NCBI GenBank assembly: GCA_025642065.1
Contig: JAODUP010000150.1
Coordinates: 1 to 64,000, forward strand
Source of the DNA: Paralvinella palmiformis
Taxonomy: Eukaryota > Annelida > Polychaeta > Terebellida > Alvinellidae
DNA length: 64,000 nt
Direction of reading: 5' to 3'
The translations under genes were made by a program, and so were the position numbers. Position 1 is the stretch's first letter. Every line of letters begins with the position of its first letter. The notes beneath the pieces were generated by a model, which ran no database searches, was not told the DNA's origin, and worked only from the letters and a program-made list of their open reading frames with translations. Below, in pieces: positions 47,001-59,681 of this stretch.

Positions 47001-50000
47001 GCATAATCACAACTGACAGTAGTGATGGCTTTAATTAATTATCCAATAACACTACAGTCTAGATATGCGTGTGCAGGTATTCCACAATTGCAGAAAATGT
47101 AATTTTATTACCAAGATTAATATATTATTATTTGTTTAAAATGTTCACAATACACGTAATAAGATTATTACCACTGGCACTGTGGAGCCATAGTACTATA
47201 GTACAGTAATAAAGCTCTTTGTGTGTAATTGGGAGACTGGATATAACACACACACACAAACATTGCCCAACCCCAGTACTAGGTGAGGCACGGAGCTCGA
47301 TTCTTTTTGAGGATATTGGCACTAAAGAAATTTGTTGTTACATATAGATAGATAAATCAGCGTTCAAAATTAATGCTCGCCTGTTTGCCCGTGACAAGTA
47401 AAAAATTGACAGGACTAGTAAATTTTCAGTTTGAGTCTTCCAGAGGGCGAGTACAATTATTAGGTAAAAATAACGAAACGTCTGCAGCGACATGTTATAG
47501 CACGTATAAAGCCATTCCATTTCAGTTATCATTCTGCTGAACATACCTCCGGCGTTAAAATGTTTTTAACCAGCCAACAGGTTGTGCATGCTGAGGAAAA
47601 ATGTGTGACAGTGGGAACAGTGTGCTATGTCGTTATTGTCACCATATGATGTTCCGTCCATGTTAACCCCCTGCTCATTTCTTTCTCTCTCAACAAATTC
47701 ATATCAAAACAGAAATGGACCCAAACTTAGGTTCCTCCTGTCTTCAGAAGTTGAAACCAGATGCTCTTTTTGGATCATCTACAAATGACTTGTAGTTTGT
47801 TTTCTTCAAAATAGACATTTAAGTGCATTTATAATGCTACAAAGTCACACATTATTAGATAAACTTTAAGTATGTGAAACTTTATTTGGTATAGTTAGGA
47901 CTAGTGAATTACTCTCAGGACTAATGTATTTTTCAGGTTACTAGTCCTGTGGACTAGAAGTGGATTCTAATTTGCTTCTAACCATGTACATACATACATA
48001 CATAATCCTTTTTAATGCAAAACTTCCTTGTGACTTTAAATGTTTCCATGATGTAAGCCCAGACTACCCTAATTTCAGTTATGCCCCATTAACATAACTG
48101 CTATTTTCTATAAATATAAACATGATTATGTGAGGTTAGCAAACTGAAGATCAATCACTAATATTATGACCTTTAACCAAAGGTTTTATGGTCACTTAAT
48201 GCATGTAAAGAAATTTGCTCTCAATCAAATCTGCTAACACCTGTTAACAGGTATGAGAGTGACCTTTGAAAATTGTTCCTGAAAAGCAAAGGAAATTGCA
48301 GAGTAAAGTTAGCCACATGCAGCTGCAGGGTGGGGGTTTGTGCAAGTATTGAGTGGGGATAAACCATGTCTTTTGCAAGAACTTTTTTCAAACTACCAGT
48401 TTAACCCACTCCCCATTTTCAAAAATGGTATTTCCGGCTCTGGAAAAACAGAAATCCAGTAAAAGCTGGACAACACTCTTCCCTGCAGGGATAGATATTA
48501 ATGGTTGTCTGCCTGTCCGGGACAACCAAACTATGTAATCGAACACGTAAAACCACATACTTGGTTGTCCACCATGTCAAGTTGTATACATAAATAAAAG
48601 CACATGGTCATGTTTATATGGTGGATTTCTGTTCCTTTCCTGTTTATTTGTTTGATCAGTGTTTTTTCATTTTATGTTAATATTATGGCTAAGTATGGAT
48701 TCCATATATCATATTAACTGCATTTTTTTTGTAACTTAATTGTGTTTCTTCCTTGATCCTCTGTATATGAATTATTACTGTCTTTGTTTGCTGTGTTGTG
48801 CTTTATTTTATATTTTAACAACAATGGGCTTCCCTTATCACCTCAACAGCCACAAGAAGAAAATTCCTGGTCAGATTGTGGACATGACCAATAATTTATT
48901 ACTGGATTTATTATTATGTTAGAATGTGATCAATAAAACCACAAACACATAATTATTGTCTTTATCACCTTCATGGCCTAATTGATAGCGCGTTGGACCA
49001 CAGATCACTACCACCCGAGTTTGAATCTCGGTGTGGACATAGCTGATTTTCATCTTTAACTTCGCTTCATTACCTTTTGAGGTCACTCGGCCCATTTGGC
49101 CAACCATATCCACAAATGTGGCAGTAAAACATCAATCAAACACAAATTTATGATCTGGTGTTCTCCGTTGATTCCAGGACAGTTTTGTTCTGACTAGTAA
49201 AACAAATATGGTTTTAATAGCTAGTAAATTTATGTTGTAGTAAGAAATTTGGTTGGGCTGGTGGATTAAAATTTTACTATCCCAGGGGCTAGTGAGATGT
49301 AGAAATATTTTTCTGGCCCTCAGTTCTGAGCATATTTTAATGCGCTGATGCCAATAGCCACTGGCTATGTGACAAGACTCAGTTGCTATTTCAGTGTATG
49401 ATTTAGTAATCACTCAAATCACGAAAATTATTCAAGATGTCGTTGTCGAAATTCAGCTTCATAATTCCAGAAAAGAAAATTGCAAAGGGACGTTCTATAT
49501 CCCAAAAGGAATACAAAGCAAAGAAATGAAATTTTATTGGTAAATGAACATTTCAATTTCCAGGGCTGATTCATGATGAGGCAGCCGATGATTTTTTTTG
49601 GGACAAGCAAAAATGAAGTTTGACTTATCCTATATGAAAAGTGGCCAGAATATTGTTGAGCTCTGCCCTGCTATTAAGCATGTGTTAAAAAACACCACTG
49701 AATAAATTTCACCCAACTAGCATACATCTTCTTGCAAGTATTAGGCAATGTTCAGATACTGACAAAATCCTAAGTTGCATATAAGTCATAACCTGTCTTT
49801 GGTTTGGTAATCAAGCATTCTTCACTCACTGTCCAATGACAAGGCAATGTTCAAACTTGCAAAAATTAAAGAATTGGGCATATTTAGTGACGCATCAGCC
49901 AAAACTGTTTTTTATTTTAACACTAGACTCATCAAAATCATAAGAATCCCTTAAAATGTATTGAAGAATCTTACATGAATTTCTTTCAAAGAATGGAAAT

Positions 50001-53000
50001 TTGCATTTACTTTGTAGTAAGATATTAGAAAAGTTAATACAGTAGGCCACCGTTATAATGCTGTTATTGTGGTCTACAACCTATTGACTGCATTATAGGT
50101 GGACCACGAAGCGAGACAGAGCACTGTTGGGGTGGGCGATAATAGGGAGTCCATGTATTCACCTCATTTTGCACCGTCCTTGAAGATTCCATAAAACTGT
50201 TTATTTCATAAATGTAATTGTTTACTTCAGCAATTGTTTAATCATTTGTTGACATAAACATAAATATTCAGTGTTTGTCACTTTGTGTGGAAAATAAAAT
50301 GTTTCTGTAAAATTGCGCAAAAAGTAACAGCCATATTGGATTGGTGATATTCAACCACCAGAAATAGTGCATGTTTTTCAGTTGAATGTAGCAACTTATA
50401 CAATATGATCAAAACAGAGGTCTTTTATACACAAAATATGATTCCTAATTGCAATAAATAAAACATACCCAATAGTTGTGAATTAATAAACAGAATCAAA
50501 CTTGTTTAGTGGGTGTGATTGGGCTGTATATTTGACTGATTGGTGTGTAATTAAGTTTATGATCAATAAATCTACTTGTGGCCACTGGCTGTATTTTAAG
50601 TGTGAATTACAAACTGTGAAAACATGTTCAAATATTGTGCTCATTTATTTATTATTGTAGTGGTTTTTCCAAATATAGAGAAATACAAATGCATTCCATC
50701 ACTGGATCCGCAACATCAGAAAATTAGAACCATTTAATAACTACTTCTATGCCACACATTAATCTAAATAATAATAATATGTGATATTTATATAGTGCCC
50801 TATTCAGCTAGAATCTGCTCTAAGGCTACATATCTCAACTCCCAAAGGAGCATACAACACATGCTACCGTTACAGGCCCAATGCATTACTCAAACACATA
50901 GCCATTGCATCCTGTCAGGTAATAATTTGTTTTATGGATGAGTGAACCAGTCGCCACATGACAGCATTGCAGCTCACAGAGCCTCAAACCGGCGACATTT
51001 GGCTATGAGTCCTATGCTCTTACTAACTGCGCTATCATGGCTCAACAATATAATTAATAAATACCATTTTACATATCAGTTACAGTTCTCCAGCTAGCCT
51101 GGGAAATACTAATTTTCTAATTTATTAGCTTCGGTATTCTTCATAAATATTAAATGTAAAGTCAGATATAAAATTTTTCATTTTATATTTATATCTGACT
51201 TTACATTTGCTGTTAATGCCACAACATTAAAACAGGTATAAATAGTAAACCCATTATTAAACAAGGTTTATACATGTAAAAGACAGTTGAAGTGAATTAT
51301 GAAATTCAGTATTAACTTTACTCAGGATCATTGGAGTGTCTTGAGTGATGAAAAATATTTAGCCTTCTAATGGTGGTGTAATACCAGAAAACTGACAGAT
51401 AAAATCTATCAGTTGATGAAGAAGTATCCATCACCCTTCCTGAGCTATAAACGCTTCACTAGACAGTCTATTTATTGAGATAAATGTATAAACTAATATT
51501 TGGTCACCATCACACAAGATCCTACTATATAATCTCAGAATCATGTAAGAATCCAGGACAAAATCCAGCAATTTTTAATAACCATGTTGTGGATCCGATG
51601 GTGTTTCATCTAAATTATTAATACAAACCATAGATTAAATTGTTTATCCCATCACACATATTATTAACCTCTCCTTAGAAACGGGTACATTTCCAAATGA
51701 GCTGAAACATGCCAAGGTCATTGCACTATACAAATCAGGAGACCCATGTATACTAAACTATTAAAGACCAATAAGGCTGTTATCTTCTTTCTCCAAATTA
51801 CTCGAGAGAATCGTTTACAATAAAATTATGTAATTTCTAACAACTAATGATATACTTTTTAAACATCAATATAGTTTTAGACCGAAACACTCAACTATCC
51901 ATCCAGTCATTCACTTGTTAAATCATTGTGCTGAAGCTAAGAATGCCATTCCCTCCAAATATATACTGGCGATATTTTGTGACCTAAGTAAGGCCTTTGA
52001 TACCAGCAGTCATAAAACACTTCTTCATAAACTAAACACATATGGGATACGAGAGGTCGGGAATAAATGGATAGAACGTTATCTACATAATAGATCCCAG
52101 TTTGTGGAAATAAATTCCTATGAATCCCCAAAGCTGCTCATAAAGTCTGGTGTACTACAAGGTTCTATACTTGGCCCATTATTGTTTCTTGTATATGTCA
52201 ACGATATCTCTAATAGTACGAACGGAAATATTCTGTCATTTGCAGACTAGGTTACTGTGTTCATGTTGGATGACGACCCAATACAACTCTTCTCTTGTGT
52301 GAATGCATATATTAACGATTTATTTGACTGGTTTTGTGCCAATAAATTATCTCTTAACACACGTAAAATTAATTATATGCTGATACAGCCTCTGAACAAG
52401 AAATATGATTTTAGCAATTTAAACCTATCTGTAAACGGAAATACACTGTCTAGGGAGATAGTTCCAAATTTTGGATATATATATATATATATATATATAT
52501 ATTGATGAATCATTGTCGTCGAAAAAGCACCTGAAATACATATACAGTAAAATTTCTCAATCTCTATTTACCATGAAACAATCCAAAGTGTTCCTTCCCA
52601 AGGAAAGTTCGAGAAAACTGTACTTTTCACTGATAAATCCACATATTGTTTATGGAATTCTTGCATGGGGAAATGCGAAACATGATATATTAAACAAAAC
52701 CCACCTCTTACAAAAGCGCACTTTTACGAGCAATTCACAATAAAAAATACAATACCCACACCGATCCGCTTTTCAAACAGTCAATGATATTGAAGGTAGT
52801 TGATTTACATGACCTCGAGGTGTTGTTGTTTATGCATGATTATATAAATGGGAAATTGCCATCTTCCTTTGATGATATTTATCGTCGTAATAATGAGTTA
52901 AACAGTGCATATCTGACCTGACAATCAAACTTGTATCATGTAGCAAGAACCAAGTCAAAATCTATCAATATGCCTCCACTATTCAACTTTCCAACAACTT

Positions 53001-54228
53001 AGAATAAATGGAGCCATATACAAAATATAAATACAACACGTTCATGACTTAAAAGGGCCATCAAGTACGTAGTTCTGGACCGTTATTCTGGTGTGTTAAA
53101 ATGTGGAAATTCATATTGTAATGACTGCTATGACACACGATAATTTGTCATTGAATTTGATAATTAGTCATTCAATTATTACTTCTTCAACATCCTGGTG
53201 GGTGTAGTAGTAGTAGTATTTATTTCCAATTTCAATATCAAATAACGTATACATAATGCAATTTTACAAGTATATTATATATAAAGAAATTGGGGGACCA
53301 ATGTAGCCGAAGCTGTCTTCCCACTGGCCCTGAACAATCATAGCTAATAATAGTCAGCTCGATAAAACACCGTTTGTGTATTTGCAAGTCTGGTCGTGTG
53401 TGTATTGGAAGTGTGGACCAGGTACCAAGGAATCATATAATTACCTAGACATGTGTGCATTGACAACAATAAGGGTTGTTGCATTTTACAGATGCTGAGT
53501 GTTACATTGTTGTGTACATTTATTTATTATTATTCTTCAATTTTGCAGTACATGGTTACTTGTTGGCATATTTAGTTTTTTGTACTGGTTAGTTGTTAGC
53601 ATATTTTTATAACTGCTTTTCCTATCATTTAAATGTATTCCAAAGTTAATGATTTGCTGAATATCCACGGAGGAAGTAGGAAGACAACCTGTATTGGTTA
53701 TATTTCTCCCCCCATTTCCAACATTGTTATCAATATGCCATTGTTTTCAATTAATATATGACACTTGTATAGATGTTTGGAAATAAATATCTAGATCCCT
53801 ATCTATCAAAAACTTAAAGTTAAACGCATGACCGTCCCTTCCAAGGACAAACCCCTTACGGCCTTAGCCTTGGTTTACACACCAACAAGGGCCCGAGTGG
53901 GCTTTGTATTGGGGGAGCGGGGGTGTATCCAAATTATATCATGTAAAATGCTATTTACTAACTATAAAGGATAAAGATTCTAGAAACTAAAGTAACTAGC
54001 AAGTTAACACAACATCAGATTACATGCAAAGCAGCAAACAGTTCACTATTGTAAGTTTAGACTTACAAGATAACCACCCACACCACAGTATGGGTTTGTT
54101 ACTTTTCTCTGGAATTGTGCCTTCAGTTGTGATCTGAGTTTTGCTCTTTCGGCAATTCTTTGTCTCTCCTCACGGGAGACGTCAAATAATTGGCTAGGAT
54201 CCCATATTCGAGCACGATTCTCTGACAT
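43954..54228 (-). CDS. NDUFB4: NDUFB4, complex I accessory subunit (B15)
   Basis: Three coding exons, 54228-54067, 46291-46148 and 44022-43954, join in phase 0 to give 124 residues (human about 129). NDUFB4 is a single-span accessory subunit in the membrane arm of mitochondrial NADH:ubiquinone oxidoreductase. Seen here: an N-terminal RQRIAERAKLRSQLKAQF helix (human RRAQAERLAIRAQLKREY), DPAVQRFLAMRA (human NPALLRWAYART), then FKATPKSAMFGFAWVLGPF (human FRPTPKNSLMGALCGFGPL), a membrane span LLLWWAV about 89-96, and a short basic tail. The ATG at 54228 (AAAATGTC) was chosen; in-frame ATGs 10-11 codons upstream would add a short leader. AATAAA on the minus strand at 43950-43945 directly follows the stop. 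Introns are long (7.8 and 2.1 kb) and repeat-filled. Confidence 0.92.
44023..46147 (-). other. NDUFB4 intron 2
   Basis: 2.1 kb without exons. Contains copies of the GTAATCA/TGATTAC repeat at 44580-44690 and 45300-45415 and a (CA)n tract at 45541-45559. Confidence 0.75.
46148..46291 (-). CDS. NDUFB4: NDUFB4 exon 2
   Basis: 48 codons, phase 0 at both ends, from acceptor ATTTCAG to donor GTTAGT. Carries the family core and the membrane span. Confidence 0.93.
48967..49137 (+). mobile_element. tRNA-derived SINE (family 1), old copy
   Basis: Shares GCGTTGGACCACAGATCACT, CACTCGGCCCATTTGGCC and the GTAAAACATCAATCA end with the copies at 59478 and 62123, but with many substitutions (GGCCTAATTGATAGCG in place of GGTCTAGCGGTAGCG). 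Confidence 0.85.
50763..51044 (-). mobile_element. tRNA-derived SINE (family 2), near full length
   Basis: Read on the minus strand it starts GAGCCATGATAGCGCAGTTA (A-box region) and CCGGTTTGAGGCTC (B box), and ends CACTATATAAATATCACATA followed by (TTA)n. The 19449-19534 fragment is the same 3' end. Confidence 0.8.
51152..51208. repeat. Palindrome with 21-bp perfect arms
   Basis: ATGTAAAGTCAGATATAAA lies within the left arm (51152-51172) and its reverse complement in the right arm (51188-51208), with a 15-base T-rich loop. Confidence 0.9.
51640..53165 (+). pseudogene. LINE reverse transcriptase, dead copy, antisense inside NDUFB4 intron 1
   Basis: Plus-strand pieces run in order: LKHAKVIALYKSGDP, LLSSFSKLLERIVYNKIM, FCDLSKAFDTSSHKTLLHKL, GVLQGSILGPLLFLVYVND, and LSFAD then a stop. 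The catalytic second Asp of the FADD box has become TAG. Downstream are LFDWFCANKLSLNT, IDESLSSKKHL and a degenerate tail. A (TA)n tract (52472-52501) sits within the codons of the segment before IDESLS. Endonuclease is missing. It is a 5'-truncated non-LTR element; the clade is uncertain. Confidence 0.85.
52472..52501. repeat. (TA)n tract grown inside LINE coding sequence
   Basis: It replaces the usual short hydrophobic LGIYID stretch of the LINE with a run of IYIY codons. Confidence 0.85.
54067..54228 (-). CDS. NDUFB4: NDUFB4 exon 1
   Basis: 54 codons, phase 0, ending VGGYL at donor GTAAGT. Encodes the matrix-facing charged N-terminal helix. Confidence 0.88.
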
Positions 54229-55190
54229 TTTGATGCCTTTGGAGTGAAGCACTGACATCACATCAAATTACCATAACAAACTGTGGCCCAAAAAATCTAT
54301 ACGTGATCTACTCTGATACCATTAAATTACACCCACCCGCCTATACTAATATAATTTTTATCACAATTATAATTAATCTGTTATTTACATTTACTTAAAA
54401 GCTAAATATTCTGTTTCATCTTGAACATTGACCAAATCAGAATTTATATTTATGACTTTGCATAGTACGGTATCTATTTCTTGCTTGATTCATAGGTGTT
54501 TAAGATTCTATGTAAAATAGAACATCTAATATTTGTAAAATGGCTAATACCTGTGTTTGTAGAATTTGGATCCCTATGTTGGTATGTAGAAACCCTCTGG
54601 CTATGTGTCCGACGTGGGAGCACCTCCTAGGCTAAATTTCCCAACCCTAGCAACCTAAGATTTTATCCACTCAATCACTGGTTACACTATTGGGAGACTG
54701 TTCAATACTATGGGTAATACATGGTGAGTATTCTAATCTTCGGGATTTATTCAATTTGTTCGTTTATCTTATTATAGATAAACTGTTAGATTAAATTAAT
54801 TATGTTTCTGAATTAATTAAGCATTGGAACATGCTCATATACACACTTGTTATTTCCACAAATACAGTAAGCTTTTGTCTGAAGTGAAGCTGAAGCATAA
54901 TTATCCATGGTGTGTATTAACAGATAATTATAATTTTACGTGTATTTCTTTCAATAAAATTTTCTGTTTTTTATATGGCTTGCTAACACAACTTCTCTGA
55001 ACAGTTAGCTTCATCCTTGAACGACAATACTATTATTGTGCTAGATGGACGAAAATACTTAATTTATAATTTGTTTATAATTTGTTACGTGGAATTTATA
55101 TTTCACCGTATTATAATTCATATGTATATGGAATTTTATATTCTGAAATAAATTGATTGAATTGGTGAAAAAGTGATTCGTTCTTTAGTT
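54229..55190. other. Upstream flank of NDUFB4
   Basis: Presumably holds the NDUFB4 promoter and 5' UTR (minus strand); no TATA box or other element stands out. AT-rich; nothing else seen. Confidence 0.5.
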
Positions 55191-55196
55191 GTGTAA

Positions 55197-56540
55197 TGTT
55201 GTATTAAAGGAACTACAAGAAATTATAGCTGAACCACTATACCTGATCTTCAGACAGTCTCTTGACCTGGGCAAAATATCAATTGGCTGGAAGATGGGGC
55301 TGGTGTCCCCCATTTTTAAGAAAGGTAACAGACAAATGAACAGAAGCACTGGACATGGGAAATAATATGGATGCTGTGTATCTTGAATTTGCAAAAGTAT
55401 TCGACTCTGTTCCGTATCATCGACTCCTGATGAAAATAAAAGGTTATGGCATATCAGGTAAAATACGGAAATGGATAGAGGACTTTTTATTTCAGAGAAA
55501 TCAGCAAGTAGTTGTCAATGGCATAAAGTCACTAGTAGCGCTTGTTCTGAGTGGAATCCCCCAAGGTAGTGTGTTGGGGCCATTGCTATTCATTTGTTTC
55601 ATTAACGGCATGCTAGAGGTTGTCCATTCAAGCATGCAGATGTTTGCTGATGACACAAAGATTGTTAGAACAGTGAACAACCCAGAACAAGCTCAGCTAT
55701 TACAAGACGACCTGGATGCTCTGGAAGAATGGTCAAACCTATGGCAGCCGAGGTTTAATGCTTAAAATGAAAAGTTATGCATCTTGGTATCCGCAATAAA
55801 CGCATAGAGTATCACATGCACAAAGAGGGAGTCCAGGTTAACTTACAGACCACAGAACTGGAAACGGATCTTGGTGTGCATGTTGACACCAAGTTAACAC
55901 TCACTCTGAATTGTGAAAAAAAGGTAAATATGGCTAACAAACTATTAGGCCTGGTCAGAAGATCATGCGTTTACCTTGATAATGTAACAGTAAAGACTTT
56001 GTACGCCTCTCTAATTAGGCCATATCTCGAATATGAGAACACTGCCTGGTGCTCAATATTAAAAAAGACTGTGAACTGTTGTCGAACAACAAAACTGGCC
56101 CCGGCATTGAGGGACCTGTCTTATGTTGAGAGAATTACTGTCCTAGATCTACCCAGCCTCTACTATAGACGAGCTAGAGGTGACACGATAGAGACATATA
56201 AACACATATGTCTGGAATACATGCAGTAGATACCGAGTACATAAAACCAGATACATCATTCACTAGGGGTCACAGTTTCAAGTTAAAGAAAGAAAAATCA
56301 ACGAAAATACCCGGCAACAATACTACAGTAACAGAATTTTAAACTCATGGAATATGTTGCCTGCTGAAGTGTTTAGTGCACCCTCATTAAATGCAGTTAA
56401 AAACAGACTGGATAGTCATTGGCGGCAATATAAATTTAGTCAAACACTCGGTACATATGATGCGTATAATTTAAACAAGTCTAATTTAGAAAGGCCTCGA
56501 CCTGATACAGGCTATGTAGCCTAACTAAAATCAGAATTGG
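55197..56540 (+). pseudogene. CR1-like LINE with intact FADD box but internal deletion
   Basis: Begins with LQEIIAEPLYLIFRQSLDLG and WKMGLVSPIFKKGNR, then jumps directly to MDAVYLEFAKVFDSVPYHRL, so about 100 residues of the fingers are missing. It continues SGIPQGSVLGPLLFICFING and MQMFADDTKIVRTV with the catalytic FADD present. After one stop near 55764 and frameshifts come LGVHVDTKLTL, LLGLVRRSCVYLD and LPSLYYRRARGDTIETYKH, the CR1-clade ending. Endonuclease is missing. Confidence 0.85.
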
Positions 56541-56544
56541 ATGT

Positions 56545-56822
56545 TTGTTTTGTTGTTCGCGGAAAATCCCCAGGTTGTCGCTGGAGCCGAAATACCCTGA
56601 GGGTGGTCACTGCCAAAGTGTTTTACGTCCTCATAGGGTCTTAAACGTCCGGCTTTATTTTTAATAATTCAGCGGAGACAGCAGCACCATTTAACGTGGT
56701 CAACCACCCACTATATTGCGAGCCGAGAAATAAATCTTTGGAAAAGTTTCGACCTCTTGCGCGGTTCGAACCTATGACCGTTGGCACCAAGTGCCGGGCG
56801 TTTAACCGCTAGGCCACCGGAA
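56545..56822 (-). mobile_element. tRNA-derived SINE (family 3)
   Basis: On the minus strand, CCGGTGGCCTAGCGGTTAAA (A box) and ATAGGTTCGAACCGCGC (B box) form a clear tRNA-like head, followed by a 200-bp body with CTGCTGTCTCCGCTGAATTA and a tail ending CGCGAACAACAAAACAAA. Too long and unpaired to be a tRNA gene. Confidence 0.75.
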
Positions 56823-58079
56823 CTCAATGGAACTGCATTAGTACGAGTAGAGTGTATAACTAGATGGTGGTTTCGGTATAGATTTTGTACATATTGGTAA
56901 CAGTATATAGTTATTTTAAAAACTAATCGCACGAGAAGTGGCGGTGTTTTGGTAATGTCATGGCACATTGAGTGACAAAAGGTGGGAAATTTAGATTTCT
57001 CTTCTGTCTGTCAATTTGTATGTTATGTCAGTAAATAGTATCAGCTGTTAGCCAACCATGAGCAACTCTTAAAACCGTTATGTATTCATTATACATGACT
57101 ATTTAAAACATGCTGTATTCTAGTAAGTATATAAACGTAAATATCAAATATGTGACTGTGTCAACTCAACATCATTCAAATTTCAATGATTTATGACTAG
57201 ATCAGTATCACTATCACTATGTAACTTTCATTTTATTCACTCTCATTAAGTTGAAGTAACAGGTTTGCTGATTAACTGTGAATAAAATAATAAGGAATAT
57301 TCAAATATTTGTTACACAAGTTAATATAATAAGCCTATAAGGTAAGAGATAACACGATTTATACTGTTAAAGTGAATATATAATTGCATGTCAAATTCCT
57401 GATATATAACATAGGAATCTAAAATTCACTTAATCTACAATACATAAACATTCTTCACTAATAAATACTAAACTGAATGTCAAACATCATAATCATATAT
57501 TTAGTGTCTCCACCTGTAATATACATGCTTCTCGAAGCTTGAGCAATAGACTGTGACAGACACACAATGTAATGACCGTTCCACACTAATAATAATACAA
57601 AATAAATAGTAGTATTTTATATAGCACCTTGTTTGACTTTAAATTTTAAATGTAAATTGCCTTAGAGCAATTAATTAAAACATATTCTGTAGCTCAAATA
57701 CATTTCATAATAAACTAGTTTAAAATGATAAATATGCCAATTTAAATAAATGGGTTTTAAGAACCTTACAAAATATGTCTTTACTTCCTGCAAGTTTAAT
57801 GTAGTTTGGCAACTTGTTCCACAGCCTGGGAGCTGATGCTCAAAACGATTTCTCTCAGTACATTGCTGTATGGTTTTTTGTACCCTCAAAAGTGAATTGG
57901 ACTCAGATCGGAGCATTCTCACTGATATATACTTTTTGATCAGATCACTTAGAATAATATAACAAATTGACTTTTGTATAGCGCATTTTCCAGAATTGTT
58001 CAAAAGTGCTTAAATGATAGAGTGGTGCTGTTTCACTCAATACACTGAATGTATGAAACAGGATAATAACAATAATCTA
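56823..58079. other. Gene-free AT-rich stretch
   Basis: No exon recognised. A short fragment at 57605-57680 (TATATAGCACC ... GCCTTAGAGCA) resembles the SINE family 2 end. Confidence 0.5.
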
Positions 58080-58990
58080 TATTTAATAAAGCACCCTTAC
58101 TAGCAGGAGCCATTTAAAGGTACTGTACAAATAATACCCCAAATAATAAGTGTTAAAACCCTCTAAGTGATTTAAAAGATATTAATTATTTATCAGTGAA
58201 AGCGACTTTAACAGGTGTGTTTTTAGAACAGAATAAAACATTTTCAAGAGATGACGCATTTCTAATGTCTGCCTGCAACCTATTACAGAAAGTGGGGGCT
58301 GCACAATCACTATATGAGTTTAGCCGAGACACTAGCACCTGCAATAGTATCTGACTGGATGACCCGAATTTTTGGGATGACTTTCGAATGGACACCATTT
58401 TACACAGGTATTCTGGCACCAAATCATTAATATATTTATAAGTTATTAATAAAATCTTGACATTTGATATGCTGTCTAACAGGTAGCCAATGTAGTTTTT
58501 GAAGAATTGGGGTGATAGGATCATATTTTTTAGTATTTGTTACAATGGGAGCTGCACTATTCTGAATTCGCTGAAGGCGTCTAATCTTATAATCAGATAT
58601 GCCGTATAAGAGGGAGTTACAATAGTCTATACGAGATGTAACAAAGGCATGGACTACAGTCAAGAATGCTTTTAAACAGGAGATGATGATTCATGTTTTA
58701 CGGTCACATTTGTGCATATGGCAAGCTAAATGGGACGTTTAAACAGTGGGTGTTCTTAAGATGGTAGTAGGCAGTTCTGCATACTGATGTGACATGTTAA
58801 TACCTTGGTAAAAAATAACCCCTAGATTTTTTACTGATCCATTAGGGTGAATCGATGTACACTTGATCTCCTGGTGAGACCTAGGAGCTTGTTAGCCATA
58901 TTGATTTTTCGTTTAATAGTGTGTGCTATGTTTATAGGCTGTTAGGTGACTTGATCTGCAGCAGCTAAAGTTCTGATACTTTCTTTGCAC
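58080..58990 (-). mobile_element. LINE tail, copy B (same family as 23490-24080)
   Basis: Minus-strand sequence encodes HPNGSVKNLGVIF-type, TSVCRTAYYHLKN-type, VVHAFVTSRIDYCNSLLYG, LQRIQNSAAP, KLHWLPVRQ and SSLENVLF-type segments, closely matching copy A, and ends with the same TTTAAATGGCTCCT tail. Copy B reaches further upstream than copy A, is broken by frameshifts, and carries a truncated SINE at about 58683-58740. Confidence 0.83.
58683..58740 (-). mobile_element. 5'-truncated SINE (family 1) inside LINE copy B
   Basis: CCCATTTAGCTTGCCATATG through ACATGAATCATCATC on the minus strand equals the family 1 tail. It interrupts the LINE between the TAYYHLKN and VVHAF segments. Confidence 0.7.
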
Positions 58991-59462
58991 ATACAGAGTG
59001 CTAGAAACCTGATAATCACCTTCAGCACACTGCGTAGAGTGTTAATGTACCATTATTCCAGCAATGACAGTGTATATAATTATATGTAAACTGTGCATGT
59101 GTACTAATTACATGTAAATTTCACTTCAACAGTTCAAGCTATCCCTTGTTTTTATGCACACATTATCAAAGTTAAATCCAACCAGGATGTTGCGCTGATG
59201 ATCTAATCAAAATTACAGCACAAGTAAGTTAGAACATATGTCACTGGGATGGGTTGTTTCCTCATAATCAACCGATTTGCCCGAGGAATGACCCTTTACT
59301 ACTACGAGGCTTTAACCAATGACCAAGATGTGTCTAGTACCAAGACTTCGCCTAAAGACACAAGGATTGCCTGCTATCAAATATGGTATTGTTAGAATGA
59401 CAATATTTAATTGTTTTGGAGATAGTGTTCTGTTGGTTTAATTTGCTAATATCGGTAAGTCC

Positions 59463-59681
59463 TCTGGAGGAATGACTGGGCACCTTCGTAGTCTAGCGGT
59501 AGCGTGCTGGACCACAGATCACTACCACCCGAATTCGAATCCCAGCGTGAGCATATCTGAAGGTTGTTTCGTCTTTCACTTCGTCTCATTATCTTTGGAA
59601 GTCACTCAGCCCATTTAGCCTACCTTGTGCACAAAAGTGGCCCTAAAACATCAATCATCATCATCATCTGGAGGAATGACT
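59463..59681 (+). mobile_element. tRNA-derived SINE (family 1), full length with target duplication
   Basis: The 189-bp body (59478-59666) starts GGGCACCTTCGTAGTCTAGC, carries a B box (AATTCGAATCCC) and ends in (ATC)n. It is flanked by the exact 15-bp repeat TCTGGAGGAATGACT (59463-59477 and 59667-59681). An intact duplication implies a fairly recent insertion. Confidence 0.92.

Larger units (their letters stand above)
46292..54066 (-). other. NDUFB4 intron 1
   Basis: 7.8 kb. Contains two copies of a roughly 75-bp repeat (46850-46915 and 47268-47340, sharing GAGCTC and GATATTGGCA), SINEs at 48967 and 50763, a 21-bp-arm palindrome at 51152-51208 and an antisense LINE at 51640-53165. No exon of another gene was recognised. 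Confidence 0.75.

Noticed and set aside
56760..56822. tRNA gene
   Set aside because: A and B boxes are present but the body continues for 200 bp as a SINE and no proper acceptor stem closes. The same holds for 27671, 48967, 50763, 59478 and 62123.
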